From NCBI GenBank assembly GCA_012959805.1, contig DUCN01000065.1:32479-96478 (forward strand): DNA of 64,000 nt. The letters run 5' to 3'. Origin of the DNA: Myxococcales bacterium (GTDB lineage Bacteria > Myxococcota_A > UBA9160 > UBA4427). Numbering within the stretch: the first letter of the stretch is position 1; the number at the start of each line of letters is the position of its first letter. Under the pieces are notes generated by a model. That model was not told the DNA's origin, searched no databases, and was given only the letters and a program-made list of their open reading frames with translations. Of this stretch, positions 27,120-34,862 are shown piece by piece. Position numbers and translations under genes: made by a program.

Positions 27120-27790
27120 TTCGGCTGCCGCCTCCGCTTCCGAGCGTTTTCGACGAGATAGTCGAGCACGACTTCGTCCAGCGGTTTCTCCGACAAGACG
27201 CGATCTCCGAAGACCCGCGAGAGCGTCGCCGACGTTTCCTGTTGGGACGGATGTGTGGATGGCTCCTCAGCAACAACGGTCGCCTCGGCCATCGTCGCCG
27301 GGCGAGTCGCCGCGGAGGATCGCGCGGTCACGGATGACGTCGCTGACCCTGATGACGTCCTGGACCGCGATGATTTCGTGAGCCCGCGTGCCTTCGCACC
27401 GGCGCCCGCATCCGCGTTGGCCGCCGTATTCGTGATTTCGGACGGGCGTTCTTCTTCCGTCACAGACGGCGCTCGCGATGATCGGGAACCCGACTGCTTC
27501 TCCGCCAGGAAGATATCAGCGCCAAGTCGCTCGCCGATCGTTCCGTCATGTTCACCGCGCGAGAGCTGCTTCAGGATCGTCTTGTGCTGCCCTTCCATCA
27601 ATTTTTTGACGGCGATTTGGATGCCATCACCGGCGAGCAGATCCGAGTAGTCCTGCTTCACCGAAACCATGATGTTCCCACCATGGAAGAGATGCGTAAT
27701 CACATGGGGATTGTCCAAACCACTGTCCTCGGTCTGGACGTGGAATAGAACACCGCGATAGCGGAAATTTGTATTGAAGCCCGATAGCAT
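27116..27790 (-). CDS. Conserved-looking hypothetical upstream of ftsE
   Basis: Function unknown. From ATG 27790 the 224-residue product starts MLSGFNTNFRYRGVLFHVQT, continuing with EDSGLDNPHVITHLFHGGNI and SVKQDYSDLL. This compact N-terminal domain (about 95 residues) is followed by a Ser/Thr/Ala-rich disordered linker (about 95-180) and a short helical C-terminus (VLDYLVENARKRRRQ). It overlaps ftsE by GTGA, so it is transcribed with the division genes. An ATG at 27856 would add 22 residues with no ribosome site. The linker suggests a tether between two binding modules; this is inference. Confidence 0.7.
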   Translation of the reverse strand: MLSGFNTNFRYRGVLFHVQTEDSGLDNPHVITHLFHGGNIMVSVKQDYSDLLAGDGIQIAVKKLMEGQHKTILKQLSRGEHDGTIGERLGADIFLAEKQSGSRSSRAPSVTEEERPSEITNTAANADAGAGAKARGLTKSSRSRTSSGSATSSVTARSSAATRPATMAEATVVAEEPSTHPSQQETSATLSRVFGDRVLSEKPLDEVVLDYLVENARKRRRQPK

Positions 27791-28127
27791 CGCAGCCCGA
27801 TGCCCCCCAAGAGATTCGTGCGGATGCCCACCCTTCGGCGGATCATGCGCGACCATACCATGCGAAAACGCCGGATCGATACGCCAGATCGGCTTCCGGC
27901 GTGTCCATCCCGCTTCCGTGCACCTGCCTCATCGGGCACTAGGTCATAAATCTGAAAAAAGACGGCATCACAGCGATCGGATAACGGGGGCGTATACCCT
28001 CATCCTCGAATCCTTTCGGATCCATGCCGGATCCGTGAAAGACTCTCGCCGTGTCAGCGGCAGTCAAATCCGAATCCCGGGCAAAATCGCCTGCCGCTCG
28101 AGATGCGACGTCGGCCGGCGATTCGAA
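27791..28127 (-). other. Leader of the ftsEX cluster, 337 bp without a gene
   Basis: No protein gene is supported here. It holds a perfect 7-bp hairpin, CGGATCC-ATGCC-GGATCCG (28017-28035), and on the minus strand a T6 run (near 27957-27962) that could end transcription from the selenoprotein gene, though only a weak stem precedes it. A promoter for the ftsE cluster is expected here; I could not find a convincing -35/-10 pair. Confidence 0.4.
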
Positions 28128-28469
28128 CTACCCCAAGACCGTTTGAAACGCGTCGTCACTGAATCCAACGACGGTGATCTTCCCAACACGCATCGTGGGC
28201 GCTCTGAGGTTTCCGGTCGGACCGAGCATCTTCTCGGTCACTTCCGAAATCGACGCGCTCTTCATGTCAAAAACATCGAGCTTCTTGCCCTTTGCGACGT
28301 AGACCTTCGACGACTCCTTTGCGATCGAGCGAGCTTCCTTCGCGGCGAGCTTTCGGCTGGCCGGAATTTCTTCTTTGATGACCACATTCTTGGCATCCAA
28401 AAACTTGGACGCTCGGGTGCAGCTCGTTCAACCCTTTCGGACGTAGTACCAGTCGACCTTCTTCGCCAT
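28128..28469 (-). CDS. Thioredoxin-fold ArsC/Spx-like selenoprotein (UxxC; TGA at 28428-28430)
   Basis: A 113-residue protein if the in-frame TGA at codon 14 is read as selenocysteine. It begins MAKKVDWYYVRKG-U-TSC, so the TGA falls exactly where the first cysteine of a CxxC redox motif belongs (U14-T-S-C17). The fold continues with TRASKFLDAKNVVIKEEIPA and ends with the cis-proline region LGPTGNLRAPTMRVGK and VVGFSDDAFQTVLG, as in ArsC/Spx-like proteins. ATG 28469 has GAGGAG nine bases upstream, marking the true start before the TGA. A TTG after the TGA would give a headless protein. A SECIS-like hairpin follows the TGA. It is the last gene after the PEP-CTERM gene. The substrate is unknown. 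Confidence 0.82.
28393..28412 (-). promoter_or_regulatory. Predicted bacterial SECIS stem-loop
   Basis: In the mRNA, GCGUCCAA and UUGGAUGC pair over eight base pairs (one G-U) around the tetraloop GUUU. The stem begins 16 bases after the UGA and the loop GU lies at bases 24-25. Bacterial SECIS elements known from formate dehydrogenase genes sit inside the coding sequence, directly after UGA, with a GU in the apical loop about 16-37 bases downstream. This element fits those rules and supports recoding through SelB. Confidence 0.75.
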
Positions 28470-28547
28470 GCGCGTGAACTCCTCATTCCGATTCGGGCAT
28501 CAACCCTGGTCCGGGTTTCGTGCCGGTATTCGTGCCAGTGGAAGTGC

Positions 28548-29198
28548 CTATTCTAGTCGCATCGGTGCACCCGCCGCGAGTCCGAATAGTCCAAGCCCGA
28601 GCAAGAGCGCTGCGCCGGGCTCGGGGATCGGTGCAAAGTCGGCAACTCCCGGTGTCGGCGACAGAAGAACCGCGAAGTCATTCGCATTGTCATCCGAGTC
28701 GGCATTGGCAAATATCCTCGCCAGACTCGATCCGGAACTGGCATCGGGAGCCGACGTGCCCTCTCCGGCAAAGAACTCACTCGGTGCGAAAACACCGTAA
28801 CCGACCGCATCAAAAATCGTTGAGCCCTGGCGAAGAACTATCGAGTCCGGCCCATTTTGAAAATCGAAATTGGCAAGTAGATCTGCACCCAACACCGATG
28901 TCGACCCGTCGGACATCCGATCCGCAACGACAAACAGGCCATTCGCACCGATCGATCCCGAAAGCGTAATCGCGGGGCCAACGGCGCCATTTGCGCCGTT
29001 CACTCCTTCGAGGACAAATCCGTCGAGAGACGTCCCAACCTCACCGGCCAACTCGACAAAACTCTGGCCATCGTCGGAACCCGGCGCGTCATAGTAGACC
29101 TCGGAAATGATCGGTAGCGCCTGTGCCGCACCCGCGAGCAGCAGCTGGAGGAGGATCGTCAGCGACAACCTCGTAATCCCAGTCTTATGCAAATTCAT
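28548..29198 (-). CDS. PEP-CTERM protein with lamin-tail-like domain
   Basis: A secreted 216-residue protein. Signal peptide LSLTILLQLLLAGAAQA; then a lamin-tail (LTD)-like beta sandwich with IISEVYYDAPGSDDGQSFVE, GTSLDGFVLEGVNGANG and GANGLFVVADRM. A Ser/Asp-rich stretch is followed by the sorting tail PIPEPGAALLLGLGLFGLAA ending in basic Arg, the PEP-CTERM signature cleaved by exosortase and linked to exopolysaccharide export. The start ATG 29198 has AGGAAG eight to nine bases before it. No exosortase gene is in the window. It lies 15 bp after the propeller-protein stop, and the selenoprotein gene follows. Confidence 0.87.
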   Translation of the reverse strand: MNLHKTGITRLSLTILLQLLLAGAAQALPIISEVYYDAPGSDDGQSFVELAGEVGTSLDGFVLEGVNGANGAVGPAITLSGSIGANGLFVVADRMSDGSTSVLGADLLANFDFQNGPDSIVLRQGSTIFDAVGYGVFAPSEFFAGEGTSAPDASSGSSLARIFANADSDDNANDFAVLLSPTPGVADFAPIPEPGAALLLGLGLFGLAAGAPMRLE

Positions 29199-29213
29199 GT
29201 TTTCAACTTCCTT

Positions 29214-31022
29214 TCATTCTTCGTGATTGGGGTGATGTTTTTCGGGACGGATGTTCGGACCGAAGCCATGCTTCGAATCCAAAACCGGAGGCGGTTGCGA
29301 ACGCCAGCGACTGATCCAACCACCGGTCCATGCATCGAGACCAGCGTCGAGTTCCCGGGCCCGCCAGGTGAGACGAGCCACATCCTCGCCTGCGCCTAAA
29401 TGAGCGGAGGTCAGCGTCGCGCGAATCGCCTGACGTTCGAAGTAGAGTTGGTTGATCTCGTCGACGACGTCGTCACGAAGCGTGATGATCTGACGCAACT
29501 CGCGAGACACATCGACGGTCTCGTCTGGAAAGACCGCGCTGGCTAGATCCCAATCGAGCTCGATCGTCGCGCGATAGCCCTGACCTTCATCTCTTGTCCG
29601 ATCCACGAGAAACCGCCTATCCCCGGAAATGAAGGCTTGATCGAAATCTCGCTGGCGGTCCGAATCAAGCTCGACATCAAAGCTCAGCTGAACTTCGGGC
29701 CAATACGCGCGGCGGCGAAGTCGCTTCCACATCGAGTCTGCACGACCCACCGTTAGACCCGACCGCCGCAAGGCGCGTCGGCGAACCTCTGGGAGCGGCG
29801 GATCGGGCAACAGCTCGAACGGTCTGCTTCGCGGGCGCGACCGGACGCCGTCGAGGTTCGCCAAGGCCACCACGGACGACGCAGGCCCGAGCACGAAAAT
29901 GCCGGTTCGGCATAACGCGAGAGTGTGCGCGGGTGCTCGCGCCTGAACATCGACGCAGCGCGTAGTGCCGACCGGACTCGCAGCCCGGCGAAAGGGTTCG
30001 GCGAAGGTGTCAGCGGACAGCAATCCATGATCGGTAGCGATCCAGATCCGTCCCGCCGCCCATCCAAGCCCACGAATCGATGTCCCGGGCGGAAGAGTCG
30101 GCCGCTCGTGATGCCAGCTGGATTGGCTTACGCCGAACGGCTCCGAAGCCACGGAAGCCGAAGAGGAGTCTGCTTCCTCGATCGAGCGCCAGATAATCGA
30201 ATCTTGAAAGATGAGAAAGAGACGACGACCCTCGGGATCGATGACCAGATCGACCACGCCCTTCTCGTCGCTCGACCCGGTCAGGGATAGCGGTATAGCC
30301 AGGGTGTCGACCCCGGTGACGCGCAGTCCGGATGCCGACTCGAGTCCGCGAACCACTGAGAGTCCTCGGGCTCCATAGATCCAGGCCTGGGCGACTCCAG
30401 CACGCCGGGCGGCCGATCCGTCTGCTGTGCGGTCGAAACTCGCCGAGCGAATCGCAACATGCGAGATGGCGGTCGCCGCCGAGGTTCCAATGCGCTGGAA
30501 AATCTTTCCATCTGACGACCAGAGTGCTCCACCACCCGTCGCGAGCAAGAGCGATGAATCCGAAACCACAATGCGCGCAACCCGGTTACCCGTCTCCCCG
30601 CCCAACAGCCGTTTGCGAAGGGGGCGGCCATTTCGATTCCACGAAAAGAGCCCGAGGTCGGTGGCAATCCAGAGAACGTTCTCGGCGTCGAAAACCAGAT
30701 CTCGAACCGACGACAAAACCGTGCGATGGCGCTCACCATTTTGCCACCACGTCACGCCCGCATCGTCACCGACCGCAATCTCTCCGGATCTGGATTGCGC
30801 CAGTGCAAACGCTTCCCCGGCCCCGCCCCCGGACGAGCCCAACCATCGCCAGATGCCCGGCCCCGCAATATTGTCCGGCAGGGCAACGCTCGCCGCCGAC
30901 AAAGGCGAGAGCAATAACGCAAAGACGATGATGATGATGATGGAAGGGTGCGCGGTGACGCCTTCGCTCGGGATGTTTCGCTTGCCATCCATGCGGCTCG
31001 ACATCGCAAGCTTCGTGCCCAT
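29214..31022 (-). CDS. Secreted protein with propeller-type repeats, function unknown
   Basis: About 602 residues from ATG 31022; ATGs at 31004 and 30992 are alternatives, and none has a clear ribosome site. The signal peptide core contains five isoleucines (SIIIIIVFALLLSPLSAAS). Blade-like repeats resemble two-component-regulator propellers: VLWIATDLGLFSWNRNG, SLLLATGGGALWSSDGK, RIWIATDHGLLSAD. A C-terminal helical region (about 470-590) includes EVQLSFDVELDSDRQRDFDQ and RQIITLRDDVVDEINQLYFE. No cytoplasmic kinase domain follows, so it is not a hybrid sensor. Adjacent genes suggest an envelope or extracellular matrix role. A (GAT)5 run encodes the isoleucines. Confidence 0.75.
   Translation of the reverse strand: MGTKLAMSSRMDGKRNIPSEGVTAHPSIIIIIVFALLLSPLSAASVALPDNIAGPGIWRWLGSSGGGAGEAFALAQSRSGEIAVGDDAGVTWWQNGERHRTVLSSVRDLVFDAENVLWIATDLGLFSWNRNGRPLRKRLLGGETGNRVARIVVSDSSLLLATGGGALWSSDGKIFQRIGTSAATAISHVAIRSASFDRTADGSAARRAGVAQAWIYGARGLSVVRGLESASGLRVTGVDTLAIPLSLTGSSDEKGVVDLVIDPEGRRLFLIFQDSIIWRSIEEADSSSASVASEPFGVSQSSWHHERPTLPPGTSIRGLGWAAGRIWIATDHGLLSADTFAEPFRRAASPVGTTRCVDVQARAPAHTLALCRTGIFVLGPASSVVALANLDGVRSRPRSRPFELLPDPPLPEVRRRALRRSGLTVGRADSMWKRLRRRAYWPEVQLSFDVELDSDRQRDFDQAFISGDRRFLVDRTRDEGQGYRATIELDWDLASAVFPDETVDVSRELRQIITLRDDVVDEINQLYFERQAIRATLTSAHLGAGEDVARLTWRARELDAGLDAWTGGWISRWRSQPPPVLDSKHGFGPNIRPEKHHPNHEE
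30927..30941. repeat. (GAT)5 microsatellite in signal peptide
   Basis: Five GAT triplets on the plus strand read as five ATC (Ile) codons in the hydrophobic core of the propeller protein's signal peptide. Slippage would change length in frame and alter secretion efficiency rather than abolish the protein. Confidence 0.8.
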
Positions 31023-31180
31023 CGCCGGTTCGCGCCGTGGCCATGCTCGGGCGCGCAGAGCGGCTCCTGGCCCCGCGTCGTGAACCTCGAGCCCCGTTTT
31101 AGGCGTGACCGGGACTTCGCGCGAGATTCTCGACCCGGACCCGCGCTTGACGTCACGCAGCGCGTCCCGAAGAATCGCAC

Positions 31181-31570
31181 GTGATGTCCTGCGAAATCCA
31201 GACCCATCCGACCGAACCCACCACACGTACGCGCACCTTAAGGTGTTCGCCGGTGGTCACGATCGCTCTGTGCCTGAGCATTATGGGGTCGGGTTGCCTC
31301 GGTGGTAGCTGGACCAATGCGGAGTCTCGACTCCCCAACGACGCAGCAGATCGTGCGACCCAAATCGAAACCCTGAAGGCCTCCATCGAGCGTGATCATC
31401 GAACTCTCGAAAATCTGATCACCCAGCCAGGCCTCGCTGCCGACCGGTCTCTACACGAGAATCCAGAACTTCGCGCAATTGCAGAGCGATTGACCGCGTT
31501 AGAGCGGGCGCTCGAACAACTCGAATCCAGCCCCATCAGCGAAGCCGAGTCTTCGGATCCCTCGGAATGA
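31181..31570 (+). CDS. Small lipoprotein with coiled coil, first gene of cof cluster
   Basis: Not a recognised family. From ATG 31181 the protein has a short basic leader, a hydrophobic signal (VVTIALCLSIMGSGC) with lipobox GSGC and then about 85 mature residues that are mostly helical with heptad spacing (IETLKASIERDHRTLENLI; LTALERALEQLESS). It ends eight bases before cofD, and so is likely cotranscribed with the F420 genes; there is no obvious mechanistic link. Alternative start GTG at 31252 would also leave a signal sequence. Confidence 0.65.
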   Translation: MMSCEIQTHPTEPTTRTRTLRCSPVVTIALCLSIMGSGCLGGSWTNAESRLPNDAADRATQIETLKASIERDHRTLENLITQPGLAADRSLHENPELRAIAERLTALERALEQLESSPISEAESSDPSE

Positions 31571-31577
31571 CAAACTG

Positions 31578-32549
31578 ATGTCCTCGTCTGCCGAAACAAA
31601 TGATGCACCGCGCGATGTCGTGGTCCTGGCCGGGGGCGTAGGCGCGGCCCGCTTTTTGCGCGGCGTCGTTCGAGCCGTCGATCCGAGCGAGGTCACGGTC
31701 ATCGTCAACACCGGCGATGATCGCGTCTTCTATGGCGCGCACGTTTCGCCCGATCTCGACATCGTCACCTATACTCTTGCCGATCGCATCGACCCCCAAC
31801 GTGGCTTCGGCCTAAAAGGCGACCGCTTCGAACTCGTCGACCGACTCGCATCGTTAGGCCACGACGGCTGGTTCCGACTCGGCGATGCCGACTACGCCAA
31901 TTGTGTACATCGAACCCTTCGACTCGCAGAGGGCATCGGGCTGGACGTCATCACCGACGAGCTGCGTCGCGACATGGATCTCGGGCTGCGCATCCTGCCC
32001 ATGTCGAATGATCCGTGCCCGACCTTCATTCGACTCTCGGACGGTCGAAGGCTCCACTTCGAGGAGTATCTGGTTCGCGAGGGTGCACCGACGAACGTCG
32101 AAGCAACTGACCTTTCGGCGGCGATGAAAGCCGCGCCAGCACCCAACGTGCTCGAGGTCATCGAATCCGCCAAGACCATTCTCGTCTCCCCGAGCAATCC
32201 GATTGTTTCGATCGGTCCCATTCTGGCCGTCCCCGGCATACGAGAGGCCCTCGACGCTTCTCGCGCGCCGATCGTCGGCGTGTCCCCGATTATTGGCGGC
32301 GCGCCAGTGAAGGGACCGGCCGAAACACTGCTTCGAGCGGAAGGCGTCGAAGTGTCTGCTCTGGGCGTGGCCGGGTTCTATCGGGACTGGATCGACGGAT
32401 TTGTCTTCGATGAACAAGACGAGAAGCTTATGCCTGCAATCGAAGGGCTGGGCCTTCAGGCCGTCGCTCTCGACACGCTGATGTTGAGCGCCGAGATTTC
32501 CGAAAACGTTGCTCGAGCGGCACTCTCGGTCGCCGGGCGGATTAAATGA
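31578..32549 (+). CDS. cofD: 2-phospho-L-lactate transferase (F420 biosynthesis)
   Basis: Transfers the phospholactyl (or phosphoenolpyruvyl) moiety to the deazaflavin Fo to make F420-0. The N-terminal glycine motif VVVLAGGVGAARFLRG (14-29) and VTVIVNTGDDRVFYGAHVSP (Asp-rich Fo/metal site) are diagnostic, as are GDRDFELVDR-like GDRFELVDRLASLGHDGWFRLGD, LRILPMSNDPCPTFI, and IGGAPVKGPAETLL near the C-terminus. 323 aa is normal. It is followed by cofC with an ATGA overlap. FbiC/cofGH for Fo synthesis is not in the window. Confidence 0.96.
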   Translation: MSSSAETNDAPRDVVVLAGGVGAARFLRGVVRAVDPSEVTVIVNTGDDRVFYGAHVSPDLDIVTYTLADRIDPQRGFGLKGDRFELVDRLASLGHDGWFRLGDADYANCVHRTLRLAEGIGLDVITDELRRDMDLGLRILPMSNDPCPTFIRLSDGRRLHFEEYLVREGAPTNVEATDLSAAMKAAPAPNVLEVIESAKTILVSPSNPIVSIGPILAVPGIREALDASRAPIVGVSPIIGGAPVKGPAETLLRAEGVEVSALGVAGFYRDWIDGFVFDEQDEKLMPAIEGLGLQAVALDTLMLSAEISENVARAALSVAGRIK

Positions 32550-33196
32550 CCGTCGCGCTGATTCCCGTGAAGCGTCTCGAGGAGAGTAAATCTCGACTAC
32601 TGCCCGAACTCCCGGACGCGCGTCGGCAGGCGCTGACACTGGCGATGCTCGAGGACCTGATCGAGTCGCTCTCCGAGACTCGCCCTGTCGACCGAATCGC
32701 TGTGACGACGCCCGATCCTCTCGTCGCCGAACGCGCAAGCGCCGCGGGGGCGGAGATCTTGATGCGAGAAGAACCGGGACTCAATGCGGCACTCGAAGAT
32801 GGTCGCGAGCGCCTGAAAATCGATGCCGGGGACGGCTTCCTCATCGTGTTAGGCGATGTCGCCGGCGCGCTCCCGACCGACTTCGAGAGGTTGATCGAAG
32901 CCGGACATGCAGACGCCCGGCCCGGAGTCTGGCTCGCACCTTCCAGCGACGGCGGCACGTCGGCCCTGCTTCAGATTCCAGCCAATACGATCGCCTGCTC
33001 CTTCGGACGCAACAGCGCTGCACGCCATCGCGAGGCGGCCACAGCCGTGGGCGTCGCCTATCACGAAGTTGAACTCGAGTCGCTGTTGATCGATCTCGAC
33101 CAGCCAGAAGACCTCGAAGCATTCCTGAAATCCGATACCGGTGGCCGTCGAACGCGAGCGCTTCTGGAGAGCGCGGAACGGAAGAATCCTGAATGA
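32546..33196 (+). CDS. cofC: 2-phospho-L-lactate guanylyltransferase (F420 biosynthesis)
   Basis: Activates phospholactate, or phosphoenolpyruvate in many bacteria, with GTP for CofD. The nucleotidyltransferase N-terminus ALIPVKRLEESKSRL carries the GTP-binding lysines, followed by the MLEDLIESL helix, LIVLGDVAGALPTDFERLI (metal aspartate) and WLAPSSDGGTSALLQIP. C-terminal DLDQPEDLEAFL is typical. It overlaps cofD and cofE by ATGA on both sides, a coupled cofD-C-E operon. Which three-carbon substrate is used cannot be read from the sequence by eye. Confidence 0.94.
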   Translation: MTVALIPVKRLEESKSRLLPELPDARRQALTLAMLEDLIESLSETRPVDRIAVTTPDPLVAERASAAGAEILMREEPGLNAALEDGRERLKIDAGDGFLIVLGDVAGALPTDFERLIEAGHADARPGVWLAPSSDGGTSALLQIPANTIACSFGRNSAARHREAATAVGVAYHEVELESLLIDLDQPEDLEAFLKSDTGGRRTRALLESAERKNPE

Positions 33197-33963
33197 CGAA
33201 GACCCTGGACGCCCTCCCCAATCCCTTGCGCCTGATCCCGCTGGCGGATTTTCCCGAAGTCGAGCCCGGTGCCGATCTACCCGGGCTGGTTCGCAACGCG
33301 GCCACCCGTGCCGGGATCGATCTCGCCGGGATGGTCCTCGTCGTCTGTCAAAAGATTATCTCGAAGGCCGAAGGCCGATTGGTTTCCCTCTCGGAGGTCG
33401 CCCCCAGCGCAGAAGCCCGCGAAATCGCCGGGGCCCACGGTCGCGATCCACGTCAGGTCGAAGTCGTCCTTCGAGAAAGCCGGCGCATCGTACGCCGCGG
33501 AAATGGCGTACTCATCACTGAAACCCACCACGGATTCGTCTGTGCGAACGCGGGAGTCGACCTCTCAAATGCCCCAGGGCCGGAAGTGGCGATCCTGCTG
33601 CCAGAAGATCCCGATGCTTCGGCACGGCGGCTCTTCGAGGCCCTCTCGAGCGAAAGAGGGACAACGCCGATCGTCATCAGCGACACCTTTGGTCGCCCCT
33701 GGCGCGAGGGCCTCGTGGATGTCGCACTCGGCTCCGCTGGGCTCGCGCCGATCCGCGACGATCGCGGCTCGCGAGACCGCGCAGGTCGCGAACTGCTCGT
33801 GACCCAACCCGCCACCGCAGATCAGCTCGCGGCCGCAGCGGGACTGCTGATGTGGAAGAGCGCGGGCATTCCCGTGGTTGCGATCGAAGGCCTTCTCATC
33901 GAGGGAGACGGAACGGTCCGCGAGGCGCTGCTGCGCGAGGCGTCCACCGATCTTTTCCGTTAG
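33193..33963 (+). CDS. cofE: Coenzyme F420-0:L-glutamate ligase
   Basis: Adds glutamate residues to F420-0 with GTP. Motifs: LVVCQKIISKAEGRLVSLSE (near residue 48-67), GVLITETHHGFVCANAGVDL (about 104-123), then TTPIVISDTFGRPWREGLVD and IGSAGLAPIRDDRG-like LGSAGLAPIRDDRG. At 256 aa it is the single-domain CofE, not the FbiB fusion with an FMN reductase domain. Start overlaps cofC by ATGA. Its stop codon lies 15 bp from the convergent engB stop. Confidence 0.95.
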   Translation: MTKTLDALPNPLRLIPLADFPEVEPGADLPGLVRNAATRAGIDLAGMVLVVCQKIISKAEGRLVSLSEVAPSAEAREIAGAHGRDPRQVEVVLRESRRIVRRGNGVLITETHHGFVCANAGVDLSNAPGPEVAILLPEDPDASARRLFEALSSERGTTPIVISDTFGRPWREGLVDVALGSAGLAPIRDDRGSRDRAGRELLVTQPATADQLAAAAGLLMWKSAGIPVVAIEGLLIEGDGTVREALLREASTDLFR

Positions 33964-33978
33964 GCGAATCGGTTCGGG

Positions 33979-34626
33979 CTACACGGCGAACGAATCGTCA
34001 CCAGGCGGAATGAGCGTCTCGGGTTCTTCTTCTCGCGGAAACGCGTACTCAAGACAAGTGCGCCAGACGAGGTCGAGACCGTCGCCCTTCTGAGACGACG
34101 TCGAGATTGGATTTCCGAAACCCGGACCAATCTCCTTCGTGAGTTTGTGAATCCGCTCCTTGCGCTTCATCAGCTTCAGCTTGTCGATCTTGGTGAGGAC
34201 GATGCGGCCGGGAACGTTCTTGGTCGCCAGCCATTGGAGTAGGAGGCTCTCGTCTTCACTCCAGGCGCGGCGAAGATCCTGCAGCACGATGGCCAGGCGA
34301 AGTTCGGGCCTTCCGGCGAGGTAGCTCTCGACCAGCTTCCCCCAACTGGCTCGCTCCTTGCGTGAAACCTTGGCCCAGCCATATCCGGGCAAATCGACGA
34401 ACCCGACGTCTCCGCGGTCCGTGCGAACTCGAAAGAGCACCAATTCACGGGTCTTGCCCGGCGTCCCACTGGTGCGCGCCAGTTTCTTTCGCCGGGCCAG
34501 GGCATTCAGGAGGCTCGATTTTCCAACATTCGAGCGCCCCAGGAACGCGATTTCGGGCAGACCCGAAGGCGGGAGCTTGTCGATCTGGGGTGCGGACGCG
34601 ATCAGTTCGGCGTCTAGAATCTTCAT
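33979..34626 (-). CDS. engB: Ribosome-biogenesis GTPase EngB/YsxC/YihA
   Basis: GTPase needed for 50S subunit assembly. G1 GRSNVGKSSLL (about 32-42), G2 TSGTPGKTREL, G3 FVDLPGYGWAKV (DxxG), G4 VLTKIDKLK (TKxD), G5 STSSQKGDGL. Start ATG 34626 (MKILDAELI) is the usual EngB N-terminus; a longer frame upstream is poorly conserved-looking. The C-terminal tail after the G domain (FPREEEPETLIPPGDDSFAV) is slightly longer than typical. Single gene convergent with cofE. Confidence 0.95.
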   Translation of the reverse strand: MKILDAELIASAPQIDKLPPSGLPEIAFLGRSNVGKSSLLNALARRKKLARTSGTPGKTRELVLFRVRTDRGDVGFVDLPGYGWAKVSRKERASWGKLVESYLAGRPELRLAIVLQDLRRAWSEDESLLLQWLATKNVPGRIVLTKIDKLKLMKRKERIHKLTKEIGPGFGNPISTSSQKGDGLDLVWRTCLEYAFPREEEPETLIPPGDDSFAV

Positions 34627-34815
34627 TGCCCTTTGGCTCCCTCTCCGGCGACCGTTGGCCTGCACCGACTCGCCTGGCCGCTCTGGGCCCAGCTCCGTCT
34701 TACATCGGGCTGGGCGCCTGTGGCCAACCCTGCGGTTAGCCCGACGGTCGCGGACCGTCAAGACAGCCAATCGTCCAAGTGATTGAAAACACAATCATTT
34801 TCATGCGCTCTGACT

Positions 34816-34844
34816 TTGACACGCCATGAGCCGACCGCTAATCT
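34816..34844 (+). promoter_or_regulatory. Predicted sigma70 promoter of the ccm operon
   Basis: A consensus -35 TTGACA (34816-34821) is followed by exactly 17 bases and TAATCT (34839-34844), which matches the -10 consensus at three of six positions. It points to ccmE. The inverted repeat GCCGACCG...CGGTCGGC (34830-34837/34855-34862) begins inside the spacer and spans the -10 and start region, a natural operator location. Confidence 0.55.
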
Positions 34845-34862
34845 CGCAGCTCTTCGGTCGGC
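34830..34862. promoter_or_regulatory. 8-bp inverted repeat over ccm promoter
   Basis: GCCGACCG and CGGTCGGC are perfect inverted copies separated by 17 bases, overlapping the -10 element of the predicted ccm promoter. It could be a repressor operator (arm centres about 25 bases apart) or an mRNA leader hairpin. No matching site was noticed elsewhere in the window. Confidence 0.45.

Noticed and set aside
31854..32738. 294-codon minus-strand frame opposite cofD/cofC
   Set aside because: Antisense shadow of clear CofD and CofC proteins.
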